NCBI RefSeq assembly: GCF_008042035.1
Contig: NZ_RDBL01000006.1
Coordinates: 1,597,166-1,661,165 of the forward strand
DNA: 64,000 nucleotides
Direction: 5' to 3'
Source of the DNA: Streptomyces sp. col6
Lineage (GTDB): Bacteria > Actinomycetota > Actinomycetes > Streptomycetales > Streptomycetaceae
The position numbers and the translations under genes are program-made. This document shows positions 19,100 to 28,800 of this stretch, in pieces (position 1 is the first letter of the stretch; the number at the start of each line of letters is the position of its first letter). The notes below the pieces were generated by a model. The model had not been told where the DNA came from. It did no database searches and saw only the letters and a list, made by a program, of their open reading frames with translations.

Positions 19100-20140
19100 G
19101 TGGACATCGACGTGAAGCTCCTGAAGGGCTTGGCGCAGGACAAGGAGATCCCGTTCGACGTCCTCGTCGAGGCGATCGAGTCGGCCCTCCTCATTGCGTA
19201 CCACCGCACGGACGGCAGCCACCGCAGGGCCCGCGTGGAGCTGGACGAGCGCGGCCATGTGACGGTGTGGGCCAAGGAGGACCCCGCCGACCTGGAGGAG
19301 GGGCAGGAGCCCAAGGAGTTCGACGACACCCCGTCGGGCTTCGGCCGGATCGCCGCCACCACCGCCAAGCAGGTCATCCTCCAGCGTCTGCGCGACGCCG
19401 AGGACGACCGCACGTTCGGCGAGTACGCGGGCCACGAGGGCGATGTCGTCACCGGCGTCGTCCAGCAGGGCAAGGACCCGAAGAACGTCCTGGTCGACAT
19501 CGGCAAGCTGGAGGCCATCCTGCCGGTGCAGGAGCAGGTGCCGGGGGAGGAGTACACCCACGGCCTGCGGCTGCGCACCTATGTCGTGCGCGTCGCCAAG
19601 GGTGTGCGCGGTCCCTCGGTCACGCTGTCGCGGACCCACCCCAACCTGGTGAAGAAGCTCTTCGCGCTGGAGGTCCCGGAGATCGCCGACGGTTCCGTCG
19701 AGATCTGCGCGATCGCCCGCGAGGCCGGCCACCGCACCAAGATCGCGGTCCGCTCCACCCGCTCCGGCCTCAACGCCAAGGGCGCCTGCATCGGCCCGAT
19801 GGGCGGACGCGTCCGCAACGTGATGGCCGAGCTGCACGGTGAGAAGATCGACATCGTCGACTGGTCGGACGACCCGGCGGAGATGGTCGCCAACGCGTTG
19901 TCACCCGCACGGGTGAGCGAGGTCGAGGTCGTGGACCTCGGCGCCCGTTCCGCCCGGGTGACCGTGCCGGACTACCAGCTCTCGCTGGCGATCGGCAAGG
20001 AGGGGCAGAACGCCCGTCTCGCCGCCCGCCTGACCGGCTGGCGCATCGACATCCGCCCGGACACCGAGACCGACGCCGAGCGCGATGTCGCCGACCGCGA
20101 GCGCGCCGAGCGGGCCAGGGAGCGTTCCGAGCGGCGCTGA
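19100..20140 (+). CDS. nusA: Transcription termination/antitermination factor NusA
   Basis: NusA binds RNA polymerase and the nascent RNA, modulating pausing, termination and rRNA antitermination. The protein has 346 residues from GTG 19100; a GAGGAGG ribosome binding site overlaps the end of rimP. The N-terminal RNAP-binding domain is followed by S1 (about residues 110-180, [11 protein letters not shown]...) and two KH domains ([15 protein letters not shown] and [19 protein letters not shown]). It ends in a charged Glu/Arg tail and lacks the acidic repeats of the E. coli protein, as is normal in actinobacteria. Its role in rRNA antitermination links it to the boxA-like leader at 62607. Confidence 0.96.
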   Translation: MDIDVKLLKGLAQDKEIPFDVLVEAIESALLIAYHRTDGSHRRARVELDERGHVTVWAKEDPADLEEGQEPKEFDDTPSGFGRIAATTAKQVILQRLRDAEDDRTFGEYAGHEGDVVTGVVQQGKDPKNVLVDIGKLEAILPVQEQVPGEEYTHGLRLRTYVVRVAKGVRGPSVTLSRTHPNLVKKLFALEVPEIADGSVEICAIAREAGHRTKIAVRSTRSGLNAKGACIGPMGGRVRNVMAELHGEKIDIVDWSDDPAEMVANALSPARVSEVEVVDLGARSARVTVPDYQLSLAIGKEGQNARLAARLTGWRIDIRPDTETDAERDVADRERAERARERSERR

Positions 20141-20259
20141 CGAAGCTCCGGGCGGCCCCGAGGGAATAGATCACGTCGGCACGCCGCTGAGATCACGACA
20201 ACGTACGTTCGATTTTTGCCCCAAAGGGGTGAGGTCGGTGCGGGGAGGTAGACTTAAGC

Positions 20260-20538
20260 GTGTCTGGCCGGACGCACGCCCGCGCTTGCCCTGAGCGAAC
20301 CTGTGTGGGATGCCGGGAGCGGGCGGCCAAGAACGCGTTGCTGCGCATCGTCGCGGACGGGGACGCCTGCGTCCCCGATCCTCGCGGTACGCTGCCCGGC
20401 CGGGGTGCGTACGTGCACCCCGTCCCCGAATGTCTGGACCTGGCGGTTCGCCGCCGGGCGTTCCCCCGGGCCTTCAAGGCCAAGGGGCCGTTCGACCCCA
20501 CCGCGGTACAGCGGTTCGTCGAGCGGGTGACACCGTAA
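20260..20538 (+). CDS. ylxR: YlxR-family (DUF448) RNA-binding protein
   Basis: A small 92-residue protein from GTG 20260 with a GGGGAGG ribosome binding site about 12 bases before it. The family signature RTCVGCRERAAKNALLRIV is present, followed by GRGAYVHPVPECL. YlxR proteins lie between nusA and infB in many bacteria; structural work suggests RNA binding, and regulatory roles have been proposed. Exact function here is unknown. Confidence 0.93.
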   Translation: MSGRTHARACPERTCVGCRERAAKNALLRIVADGDACVPDPRGTLPGRGAYVHPVPECLDLAVRRRAFPRAFKAKGPFDPTAVQRFVERVTP

Positions 20539-20604
20539 GAAATGAACGGCACGGGTCCCCGTGCGGTCAGGTACCTCGCGAGTTGGAAGTAGGTCGAGAT
20601 TGCG

Positions 20605-20647
20605 ATGAGCACTCGATGAGTACGCGATGAGTACGCCCATGAAGTAG
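20605..20647 (+). other. Three overlapping mini-ORFs on an 11-base direct repeat in the infB leader
   Basis: The unit GATGAGTACGC and close variants are repeated at 11-base spacing. This creates ATG-AGC-ACT-CGA-TGA (20605-20619), ATG-AGT-ACG-CGA-TGA (20616-20630) and a six-codon frame ending in TAG (20627-20647). Each ATG lies inside an ATGA with the stop of the one before. Peptides would be MSTR, MSTR and MSTPMK. None has a strong ribosome binding site of its own except AAGTAGG upstream of the first. Confidence 0.6.
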
Positions 20648-20651
20648 CGAC

Positions 20652-20672
20652 GGTCCGGCGGTAACCCGGACC
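20652..20672 (+). promoter_or_regulatory. Hairpin directly upstream of the infB ribosome binding site
   Basis: GGTCCGG (20652-20658) pairs with CCGGACC (20666-20672) around a 7-base loop. AAAAGGAG, the infB ribosome binding site, begins two bases later, so the hairpin could modulate initiation. Confidence 0.5.
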
Positions 20673-20685
20673 TAAAAGGAGCGAA

Positions 20686-23600
20686 GTGGCTAAGGTCCGG
20701 GTATACGAACTCGCCAAGGAGTTCGGTGTGGAGAGCAAGGTCGTCATGGCCAAGCTCCAAGAACTCGGTGAATTCGTACGTTCGGCGTCCTCGACGATCG
20801 AGGCGCCGGTCGTACGCAAGTTGACTGACGCACTGCAGGGGCCCGGCGGCAACGCCGGCAAGTCCGCTGCGAAGCCGGGCGCGCCCCGTAAGGCCGCGCC
20901 CGCCAAGCCCGCGGCGCCGTCCCCGGCCGCCGCGGCACGTCCCGCTGCCCCGAAGCCCGGCGCCCCGGCCCCCAAGCCGGCCGCCGCCGAGGCCCCGAGC
21001 AGCACCCCCTCCGCCCCGTCGGCGCCGGCCCCCGGCCCGCGTCCGGGTCCGAAGCCCGCGCCGAAGGCCCCGGTCGCACCGGTGCCCGCCGCGGAGTTCT
21101 CGGCTCCGGCCCCGGCCCAGCCGACCACGCCGCAGGCACCGCGCCCCGCCGGCGCGACCCCCGGCCCCCGTCCCGCCCGTCCGGCCCCCGCGGCCGGTCA
21201 GCGCGACGGCGGCCAGCGTGACGGTGGCCAGCGCGGTGGCGACCGCCCCGCGCGACCCGCCGGCCAGGGCGCCCCGCGCCCCGGCGGCGCCCGTCCGGCC
21301 GGTCCCCGTCCGGGCAACAACCCCTTCACCTCCGGTGGCTCGACGGGCATGTCCCGTCCGCAGGCACCCCGTCCCGGCGGCGCCCCGCGTCCCGGTGGCG
21401 GCCAGGAGCGTCCCGGCGCCCCGCGTCCGCAGGGCGGCCCCGGCGGCGCCCCGCGCCCGCAGGGCCAGGGTGGCGCCCGTCCGAGCCCGGGTGGCATGCC
21501 CCGGCCGCAGGCGCCCCGTCCGGGCGGTGCTCCCGGTGGTAACCGTCCCAACCCGGGCATGATGCCGCAGCGTCCCGCTGCCGGCCCGCGTCCCGGTGGT
21601 GGCCCCGGCGGTGGCCGCGGTCCCGGCGGCGGCGGTCGTCCGGGCGGCGCGGGCCGTCCCGGCGGCGGTGGCTTCGCGGGCCGTCCGGCCGGTCCCGGCG
21701 GCGGTGGCGGCGGCTTCGCCGGCCGTCCCGGTGGCGGCGGTGGCGGTGGCGGCGCGGGCCGTCCCGGCGGTGGCGGTGGCTTCGGCGGCCGTCCCGGCTT
21801 CGGTGGCCGTCCCGGCGGTCCCGGTGGCCGTGGTGGCACGCAGGGCGCCTTCGGCCGTCCCGGCGGTCCCGCGCGTCGTGGCCGCAAGTCGAAGCGGCAG
21901 AGGCGCCAGGAGTACGAGGCCATGCAGGCCCCGTCGGTCGGCGGCGTGATGCTGCCTCGCGGCAACGGACAGGCCGTCCGGCTGTCGCGCGGTGCCTCGC
22001 TCACCGACTTCGCCGAGAAGATCAACGCCAACCCGGCGTCGCTCGTCGGCGTGATGATGAACCTCGGCGAGATGGTCACGGCCACGCAGTCCGTCTCCGA
22101 CGAGACGCTGAAGCTCCTCGCGGACGAGATGAACTTCGTCCTGGAGATCGTCAGCCCGGAGGAGGAGGACCGCGAGCTGCTCGAGTCCTTCGACATCGAG
22201 TTCGGCGAGGACGAGGGCGGCGAAGAGGCCCTGGTCTCCCGTCCGCCGGTCGTGACCGTCATGGGTCACGTCGACCACGGTAAGACCCGGCTGCTCGACG
22301 CCATCCGCAAGACGAACGTCATCGCGGGCGAGGCCGGCGGCATCACGCAGCACATCGGTGCGTACCAGGTCGGTGCAGAGGTCAACGGCGAGGACCGCCG
22401 TATCACCTTCATCGACACCCCCGGTCACGAGGCGTTCACCGCCATGCGTGCCCGTGGTGCGAAGTCCACCGACATCGCGATCCTCGTGGTGGCGGCGAAC
22501 GACGGTGTGATGCCCCAGACGATCGAGGCGCTGAACCACGCCAAGGCGGCCGACGTGCCGATCGTGGTCGCGGTCAACAAGATCGACGTCGAGGGTGCCG
22601 ACCCGACCAAGGTGCGCGGCCAGCTCACCGAGTTCGGTCTGGTGGCCGAGGAGTACGGCGGCGACACCATGTTCGTCGACATCTCCGCCAAGCAGGGTCT
22701 GCACATCGACCAGCTGCTGGAGGCCGTGGTCCTCACCGCCGACGCCTCGCTCGACCTGCGGGCCAACCCGGAGCAGGACGCGCAGGGCATCGCGATCGAG
22801 TCCCACCTCGACCGCGGCCGCGGCGCCGTCGCGACCGTCCTGGTCCAGCGAGGCACCCTGCGGGTCGGCGACACGATGGTGGTCGGCGACGCCTACGGCC
22901 GTGTCCGTGCGATGCTCGACGACAAGGGCGAGAACGTCGAGGAAGCGGGTCCCTCGACCCCCGTCCTCGTGCTGGGTCTCACCAACGTCCCGGGTGCCGG
23001 CGACAACTTCCTGGTCGTCGACGAGGACCGTACGGCCCGTCAGATCGCCGAGAAGCGTGCCGCCCGCGAGCGCAACGCCAACTTCGCCCGCAAGGGTGTC
23101 CGGTTCTCCCTGGAGAACCTGGACGAGGCGCTCAAGGCCGGTCTGGTCCAGGAACTCAACCTCATCATCAAGGGCGACGCGTCCGGTTCGGTGGAGGCTC
23201 TCGAGTCCTCGCTGCTCCAGCTCGACGTCGGTGAAGAGGTCGACATCCGGGTCCTGCACCGCGGTGTGGGTGCGGTCACCGAGTCGGACATCGACCTGGC
23301 GACCGGCTCCGACGCCATCGTGATCGGCTTCAACGTGCGCGCCGCCGGGCGTGCGCAGCAGATGGCCGACCGCGAGGGTGTGGACGTCCGCTACTACTCG
23401 GTCATCTACCAGGCGATCGAGGAGATCGAGGCGGCCCTCAAGGGCATGCTCAAGCCGGAGTACGAAGAGGTCGAGCTCGGTACGGCGGAGATCCGCGAGA
23501 TCTTCCGCTCGTCCAAGCTGGGCAACATCGCCGGTGTGCTCGTCCGGTCCGGCGAGGTCAAGCGCAACACCAAGGCGCGCCTGCTGCGTGACGGCAAGGT

Positions 23601-23763
23601 CGTCGCGGAGAACCTCACCATCTCCGGTCTGCGCCGCTTCAAGGACGACGTCACCGAGATCCGCGAAGGGTTCGAGGGCGGTATCAACCTCGGCAACTTC
23701 AACGACATCAAGATCGACGACGTCATCGCGACGTACGAGATGCGCGAGAAGCCGCGAGGCTGA
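20686..23763 (+). CDS. infB: Translation initiation factor IF-2
   Basis: IF2 is the GTPase that brings fMet-tRNA to the 30S subunit. The protein has 1025 residues from GTG 20686 with the ribosome binding site AAAAGGAG. The N-terminal IF2N motif ([15 protein letters not shown]...) is followed by a ~370-residue low-complexity linker (about 50-410), first Ala/Pro-rich, then Gly/Arg/Pro-rich. A second IF2N-like helix bundle comes next, then the G domain ([31 protein letters not shown]) and domains II-IV. A long disordered linker is normal for actinobacterial IF2. Confidence 0.97.
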   Translation: MAKVRVYELAKEFGVESKVVMAKLQELGEFVRSASSTIEAPVVRKLTDALQGPGGNAGKSAAKPGAPRKAAPAKPAAPSPAAAARPAAPKPGAPAPKPAAAEAPSSTPSAPSAPAPGPRPGPKPAPKAPVAPVPAAEFSAPAPAQPTTPQAPRPAGATPGPRPARPAPAAGQRDGGQRDGGQRGGDRPARPAGQGAPRPGGARPAGPRPGNNPFTSGGSTGMSRPQAPRPGGAPRPGGGQERPGAPRPQGGPGGAPRPQGQGGARPSPGGMPRPQAPRPGGAPGGNRPNPGMMPQRPAAGPRPGGGPGGGRGPGGGGRPGGAGRPGGGGFAGRPAGPGGGGGGFAGRPGGGGGGGGAGRPGGGGGFGGRPGFGGRPGGPGGRGGTQGAFGRPGGPARRGRKSKRQRRQEYEAMQAPSVGGVMLPRGNGQAVRLSRGASLTDFAEKINANPASLVGVMMNLGEMVTATQSVSDETLKLLADEMNFVLEIVSPEEEDRELLESFDIEFGEDEGGEEALVSRPPVVTVMGHVDHGKTRLLDAIRKTNVIAGEAGGITQHIGAYQVGAEVNGEDRRITFIDTPGHEAFTAMRARGAKSTDIAILVVAANDGVMPQTIEALNHAKAADVPIVVAVNKIDVEGADPTKVRGQLTEFGLVAEEYGGDTMFVDISAKQGLHIDQLLEAVVLTADASLDLRANPEQDAQGIAIESHLDRGRGAVATVLVQRGTLRVGDTMVVGDAYGRVRAMLDDKGENVEEAGPSTPVLVLGLTNVPGAGDNFLVVDEDRTARQIAEKRAARERNANFARKGVRFSLENLDEALKAGLVQELNLIIKGDASGSVEALESSLLQLDVGEEVDIRVLHRGVGAVTESDIDLATGSDAIVIGFNVRAAGRAQQMADREGVDVRYYSVIYQAIEEIEAALKGMLKPEYEEVELGTAEIREIFRSSKLGNIAGVLVRSGEVKRNTKARLLRDGKVVAENLTISGLRRFKDDVTEIREGFEGGINLGNFNDIKIDDVIATYEMREKPRG
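21180..21890 (+). repeat. Gly/Arg/Pro-coding low-complexity tract inside infB
   Basis: Imprecise repeats of GGCGGC/CGTCCCGG-type units encode runs such as RPGG, GGRP and GGGGGF. It is part of the IF2 linker and makes large spurious reading frames on the other strands. Confidence 0.8.
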
Positions 23764-23780
23764 CCCGTACCTCAACAGTC

Positions 23781-23819
23781 GGGGCCGGTCGACGGGACCT
23801 ATTTCCGTCGATCGGCCCC
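23781..23819 (+). terminator. Terminator after infB
   Basis: A 15-bp stem (23781-23795 with 23805-23819, one G-T pair) with a 9-base loop lies 17 bases after the infB stop. A second, smaller 8-bp hairpin follows at 23846-23866. Confidence 0.75.
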
Positions 23820-23900
23820 GGCCGTTCCGTGTACGGTTCTGGTGTCCCCGCCGATCATCGGCGGGGCACGAACCCGAACCGGCGGGACATCCGGACATAC

Positions 23901-24197
23901 ATGTATGTGGGGACACTGTCCTTCGACCTGCTTCTCGGCGACGTACGGTCGCTGAAGGAGAAGCGTTCCGTGGTCCGTCCGATCGTTGCCGAACTCCAGC
24001 GCAAGTACGCGGTGAGCGCGGCGGAGACGGGCGGGCAGGATCTCCATCGCAGGGCCGAGATCGGCCTCGCCGTGGTCTCCGGGGACACCCGGCACCTCAC
24101 AGACGTACTCGACCGGTGCGAGCGCCTTGTCGCCGCCCGGCCGGAAGTGGAACTGCTGTCCGTACGACGGCGGCTGCACAGCGACGAAGACGATTGA
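23901..24197 (+). CDS. DUF503 (YlxP-like) protein
   Basis: A 98-residue protein from ATG 23901 (MYVGTLSFDLLLGDVRSLKEKRSVV), the standard N-terminus of the DUF503/YlxP family; the frame is open 24 codons further upstream but that part includes a hairpin. The signature QDLHRRAEIGLAVVSGD is also present. YlxP-type proteins occur between infB and rbfA in many Gram-positive bacteria, and their function is unclear. It is followed by rbfA after 24 bases, so the two are probably co-transcribed. Confidence 0.9.
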   Translation: MYVGTLSFDLLLGDVRSLKEKRSVVRPIVAELQRKYAVSAAETGGQDLHRRAEIGLAVVSGDTRHLTDVLDRCERLVAARPEVELLSVRRRLHSDEDD

Positions 24198-24221
24198 GCA
24201 AGGCGAGAAGGAGACGGACCA

Positions 24222-24674
24222 GTGGCCGACAACGCGCGGGCTAAGAAGCTGGCGGACCTCATCCAGGAGGTGGTCGCCGGGAAACTGCAGCGCGGCATCA
24301 AGGACCCGCGCCTCGGGACGCACGTGACCATCACGGACGTCCGGGTCACCGGTGACCTGCGGGAGGCCACGGTCTTCTACACGGTCTACGGGGACGACGA
24401 GGACCGGGCGAGCGCGGCGGCCGGCCTGCAGAGCGCCAAGGGCATCCTGCGGTCCGCGGTCGGCTCGGCGGCGGGGACGAAGTTCACCCCGACGCTCACC
24501 TTCGTGGCGGACGCGCTCCCGGAGAACGCCCGCGCCATCGAGGACCTGCTCGACCGGGCACGGGCCTCGGACGCCAAGGTGCGCGAGGCGTCCTCGGGCG
24601 CCACGTACGCCGGCGGGGCGGACCCGTACCGCAAGCCGGAGGACGAGACCGACGAGGACGCAGCCTCCGAATGA
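24222..24674 (+). CDS. rbfA: 30S ribosome-binding factor RbfA
   Basis: RbfA helps 16S 5'-end processing and 30S maturation, notably in the cold. The protein has 150 residues from GTG 24222; GAAGGAGA lies upstream at normal spacing. The KH-like core is recognised from RAKKLADLIQEVVAGKLQRGIKDPRLG and TITDVRVTGDLREATVFYTVYG. The C-terminal ~35 residues are acidic and probably flexible. Its TGA overlaps the ATG of truB (ATGA), coupling the two. Confidence 0.95.
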   Translation: MADNARAKKLADLIQEVVAGKLQRGIKDPRLGTHVTITDVRVTGDLREATVFYTVYGDDEDRASAAAGLQSAKGILRSAVGSAAGTKFTPTLTFVADALPENARAIEDLLDRARASDAKVREASSGATYAGGADPYRKPEDETDEDAASE

Positions 24675-25624
24675 CGCAGAACAGGACGCCTCAGGAAGGG
24701 GGCGGGAGCGCAGCGACCCCGGGCAAGGGTGGTGGCGGGCGACGGGAGGGCGGCTTGGTCATTGTCGACAAGCCGTCCGGCTTCACTTCGCACGACGTCG
24801 TCGCCAAGATGCGCGGCATCGCCCGGACCCGCCGCGTCGGTCACGCCGGCACGCTGGACCCGATGGCGACCGGGGTGCTCGTGCTCGGCGTCGAGAAGGC
24901 CACCAAGCTCCTCGGCCACCTCGCGCTGACCGAGAAGGAGTACCTCGGCACGATCCGGCTCGGCCAGAACACGGTCACGGACGACGCGGAGGGCGAGATC
25001 ACCTCGTCCGCCGACGCGTCCGGTGTGACACGCGAGGCGATCGACGCCGGAGTCGCCGCACTCACCGGCGACATCATGCAGGTGCCCTCCAAGGTCAGCG
25101 CCATCAAGATCGACGGCAAGCGGTCCTACGCGCGGGTGCGCGGCGGCGAGGAGTTCGAGATCCCGGCCCGGCCGGTGACCGTCTCGTCCTTCCGCGTCTA
25201 CGACGTCCGCGAGGCCGTGGCCGAGGACGGCACCCCGGTGCTCGACCTGATCGTCTCGGTGGTCTGCTCGTCCGGTACGTACATCCGGGCCATCGCCCGC
25301 GATCTCGGTGCCGGGCTCGGTGTGGGCGGTCATCTGACCGCGCTGCGGCGTACCCGCGTCGGGCCGTACGGGATCGACGCCGCACGGACGCTGGACCAGC
25401 ACCAGGAGGAGCTGACCGTGATGCCGGTGGCCGAGGCCGCCGCCTCCGCGTTCCCCCGCTGGGACGTCGACGAGCGCAGGGCCGGGCTGCTGCTGAACGG
25501 CGTACGGCTGGACATGCCCGCCTACCCGCCGGGGCCGGTCGCCGCCTTCGGCCCGGACGGCCGGTTCCTGGTGCTCGTCGAGGAGCAGAAGGGCAAGGCC
25601 AAGAGCCTCGCCGTCTTCGGCTGA
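24671..25624 (+). CDS. truB: tRNA pseudouridine-55 synthase TruB
   Basis: TruB makes pseudouridine 55 in the T-loop of tRNAs. The protein has 317 residues. After a ~28-residue Gly-rich N-terminus, the conserved core starts at LVIVDKPSGFTSHDVV; the catalytic Asp63 lies in GHAGTLDPMATGVL; later tracts KVSAIKIDGKRSYARVRGGE and CSSGTYIRAIARDLG fit the family. The C-terminus carries the PUA-like actinobacterial extension. It overlaps rbfA by four bases. A strong terminator follows, separating it from the large pseudoprotease-ATPase gene. Confidence 0.96.
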   Translation: MTQNRTPQEGGGSAATPGKGGGGRREGGLVIVDKPSGFTSHDVVAKMRGIARTRRVGHAGTLDPMATGVLVLGVEKATKLLGHLALTEKEYLGTIRLGQNTVTDDAEGEITSSADASGVTREAIDAGVAALTGDIMQVPSKVSAIKIDGKRSYARVRGGEEFEIPARPVTVSSFRVYDVREAVAEDGTPVLDLIVSVVCSSGTYIRAIARDLGAGLGVGGHLTALRRTRVGPYGIDAARTLDQHQEELTVMPVAEAAASAFPRWDVDERRAGLLLNGVRLDMPAYPPGPVAAFGPDGRFLVLVEEQKGKAKSLAVFG

Positions 25625-25647
25625 CCACCCCCTGCGGACCCCCTGTC

Positions 25648-25680
25648 GTGGAGCGGGCAGAGCCCCTGTGCCCGCTCCAC
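25648..25680 (+). terminator. Terminator after truB
   Basis: A perfect 12-bp stem (25648-25659 with 25669-25680) with a 9-base loop, followed by GTTCCCCC. Confidence 0.75.
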
Positions 25681-25820
25681 GTTCCCCCACCGGTTCCTGT
25701 CCACCGAACACCCCGGATTCACCCCAACGGGCAGGCGCTCGGAGTGAATCAGGGGGGTGACGGGGGCGCTTTCGCCCGGAGTGGTCCGCGCGGGGATCTT
25801 CGTCGGCCTACCGTCGGATC

Positions 25821-28800
25821 ATGGGATGCGGGGACCGGGCGACGCTGGTACGACTGTGCGATCCGGCCGGCCGGCCGCGAGGGACCGGCTTCGTCGCCGA
25901 CGACCGGGGGACGGTCCTCACCAGCCACGAGGCCGTCGACGGTCTCCCGTACCTCCTGCTGCACGGCACGGACGGCCGCAGCCGCCGGGTCGAGGCCGCC
26001 GACATCACCGCCGTACCGGAGCGGGACCTCGCCCTCCTGCCCACCGGCGGACCCGACACCCTCGGCGTCCGGCCGCTGCCGGTCTGCGCGCGGGAGCGCA
26101 TCGACCCCGGTACGTATGTGACGGTCGCCGCGCACGGTCTGCGCGAGGCGCGGATCCTGGGCCGTACGCCGGTGACGTACACCAGCCGCGGCCGCACCCA
26201 CCGCATCGACCGGGCGCTGGAACTGGCGCTCGGCACCGACGGCAGCGACGCGCTCCGGCTGGGCGGGACCGCGGTGGGCGGGCCCGTCCTCGATCCGGAC
26301 AGCGGGGCGGTCATCGCCGTCCTCGGGCTCGCCCTGCGGGCCTCCCACGCCACCGCCGGCTGCGCCACACCGCTCGCCGGTGCGCCGGACGACGGGCCGC
26401 TGGGCGAGCTGCTGCGGCGCAACGCCGCGACCGTCCCCGGCTACGGAGCCGATCTCAACCTCGCCGGGGCCCTCCAGCTCACCGCCATGTCCGTGGGCTC
26501 GGCCGGCGGCCCCGAAGACCGCCACGAGACGGTCGAGCGGCCCGACATCCGTACCGAGTCCGAGGCGTTCGCCACCGCGGGCCCGGAGGCGCCGGCCGTG
26601 ATCCTGGGCCTCGTCGGCGAGCCGGGCACCGGCCGCACCACGGAACTCGCCGCCATCGCCGGGCGCCGGGCGACGGGCCCCGTACCCGCGCCCACGGTGT
26701 GGCTGCGCGGCGCCGACCTCCTCGCCGACGACACCTCCGTCGCGGACGCCGTCGGGCGCACGCTCCAGCAGGCCGGGCGCATCGTCAGCGCCGCCGGGGC
26801 CCCCGGCGCCATGGCGAGCGCCACCCCCGAGCGGGTCGCCCGGCTGGCCGCGGACACCGGAGTGCCCCTGCTCGTCCTGCTGGACGCCCCGGAGGAGATG
26901 CCGCCCGTCCTGGCCCACCGCCTGGCCGCCTGGACCACGGGCACGGCCCGCTGGCTGCGCGGGAACGGCGCCCGGCTCGTCGTCGGCTGCCGGCCCGAGC
27001 ACTGGGAGACGGCCGGTTCCCTCTGCCCGCCCGGGTCGCTGCACCGGCCCGCCAGGCCCGCCCGGCGGCTTCCCCCGGCCGTCCGCGTCACCGACTTCAC
27101 CGCGAGCCAGGCGGAGCGCGCCCGGGAACGGCTCGGCCTGCCGCCCGACGTCCTCGCCGCGGGCCACGACCGCCACCCGCTCACGCTCCGGCTGCTCGCG
27201 GAGGTACGCGGGGCCCTGCCGCCGGACACACCGGGGCGCCCCTCTACGGAGGAGGTCTTCGCCGCCCACCTCGACCTGATGTGCCTGCGCGTCGCCGTGC
27301 GTATCGCCGCCGGAAGCCGTCCCGGCGGCCCGGCGGTGCGGCGCCTGGCCGCCCGGGCGGCGGGGCAGGTACACGAGGCGGCCCGGCGCTGCCTCGGCCC
27401 CGGACAGGGCGAGCTGGACCGCGCCTCCTTCGAGCAGCTCTTCCCCTGGCGCACGGGCTGGGCCCCGGCGGTGCTCACCGAGGGGCTCCTCGTCCCGGCC
27501 GGCGCCGGCTACCGCTTCGCGCACGAGGAGGTGGGGGACTGGATCCAGAGCACGCACCTTGATCTGGACGCCGCGCTGCGGGCGCTGGTGCACCGGTGGC
27601 ACACGGAGCCGGCGGAGGACGACGACCGGGTGCCGCACCCCCGCCGGGGCGGGCAGGTGGCGCCGGGTGAGGCGCCCCGTCCGGCGGGCCCCCGCAGCCT
27701 TCCCGTGCCCCGGCACCGGATCGGCCCGGTGATCCAGGCCCTGCTCCTGCTGGCCCGCCGCCAGGGCGCGGCCGCGCTGGCCCACCGAATGGCCGACCTG
27801 ATCGAGGCGCTGGACCGGCTGCCGGAGGTCACCGGGGGCGCCACGACGGGCGGCGGGCCGGTGGACGTGGCGGGCGGCGGGCCGGTGGAGGCGGCCGACG
27901 GCACGGGTGATCCGGTGGGCTCCGTCGGCGGGCCGGCCGACGCAGGCGCCGGGGGAGCACCGCTCGCGCCCGCTCGCGCCCCGCTCCCCGATGCCCGCTG
28001 GTGGGCCGCGCGCCTGCTCGCCGAGACGCTGCTGCGGGTGCCCGACGCCCGGCCGTACCTCGGCGTGCTCCGGCTGCTCGCCGGACGGGTCGTGCGGAGT
28101 GCGGCCGATGCGGGCGCGGGCGGAGCGCGCGGGGCGTACGCCGGGTTCGGGCCCTGGTTCTGGCGGGGGCTGCGGCTGCCCGAGGCCGACCGGATGGACC
28201 TGTTCCGGCGGCTCGCCCCCGCCGACGGGCCGCCCGGCACCGCGAACGGCGACGACGGGCGGTTCCTGGACGCCGTCGCCCGGCGGCTCGCCGACCGTCC
28301 GCGGACGCTCATGCCCCTCCTGTGCGCCTGGTTCACCGACGAGCGCCCGCTCGCCGCCGGCCCGGACGGGACGGCGGACCGCCCGACCGTCGCCGCCGCC
28401 GCGCAGGCCCTGCTGTACGCCCGCCGGGACCTCGCCGTCGACGATCTGGCCGACGCGCTCGTCTCGGCCGGGCACCCCCGCGCCGATGAACTGCTCGCCG
28501 CGCTGGCCGGGGACGAGCCCGCCGCGCTCTGCCGGACCGTCGAGCGGTGGGCCGGTGACGAGGAACGGCGCGGCCGGCGGGTGGCCGCCGCCTCCTGCGC
28601 GGCGCTCGTCGCCCCCCGGCTGACTTTCGACGCCGACCGCGACCGGCTTCGCAGGGCCGCGCTCGCCCTGCTGGCCCGCCCGGCCGACAGCGAGCTGCAC
28701 GGGACGGCCCTCGCCCTGCTCGTGGGCGACCCGCGCACCCGGGACCGCTATCTCCCGCAGGCCGTCCGGGCGTTCACCGCCGGCGGGCCGCAGGACGTGC

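Noticed and set aside
21180..21890. Possible CRISPR-like or satellite array
   Set aside because: The short GC-rich repeats are in frame with infB and encode its known type of Gly/Pro/Arg linker; there are no unique spacers.
20254..23916. A 1220-residue minus-strand frame across infB
   Set aside because: It is a mirror of the repetitive infB linker; no domain or ribosome binding site is visible.
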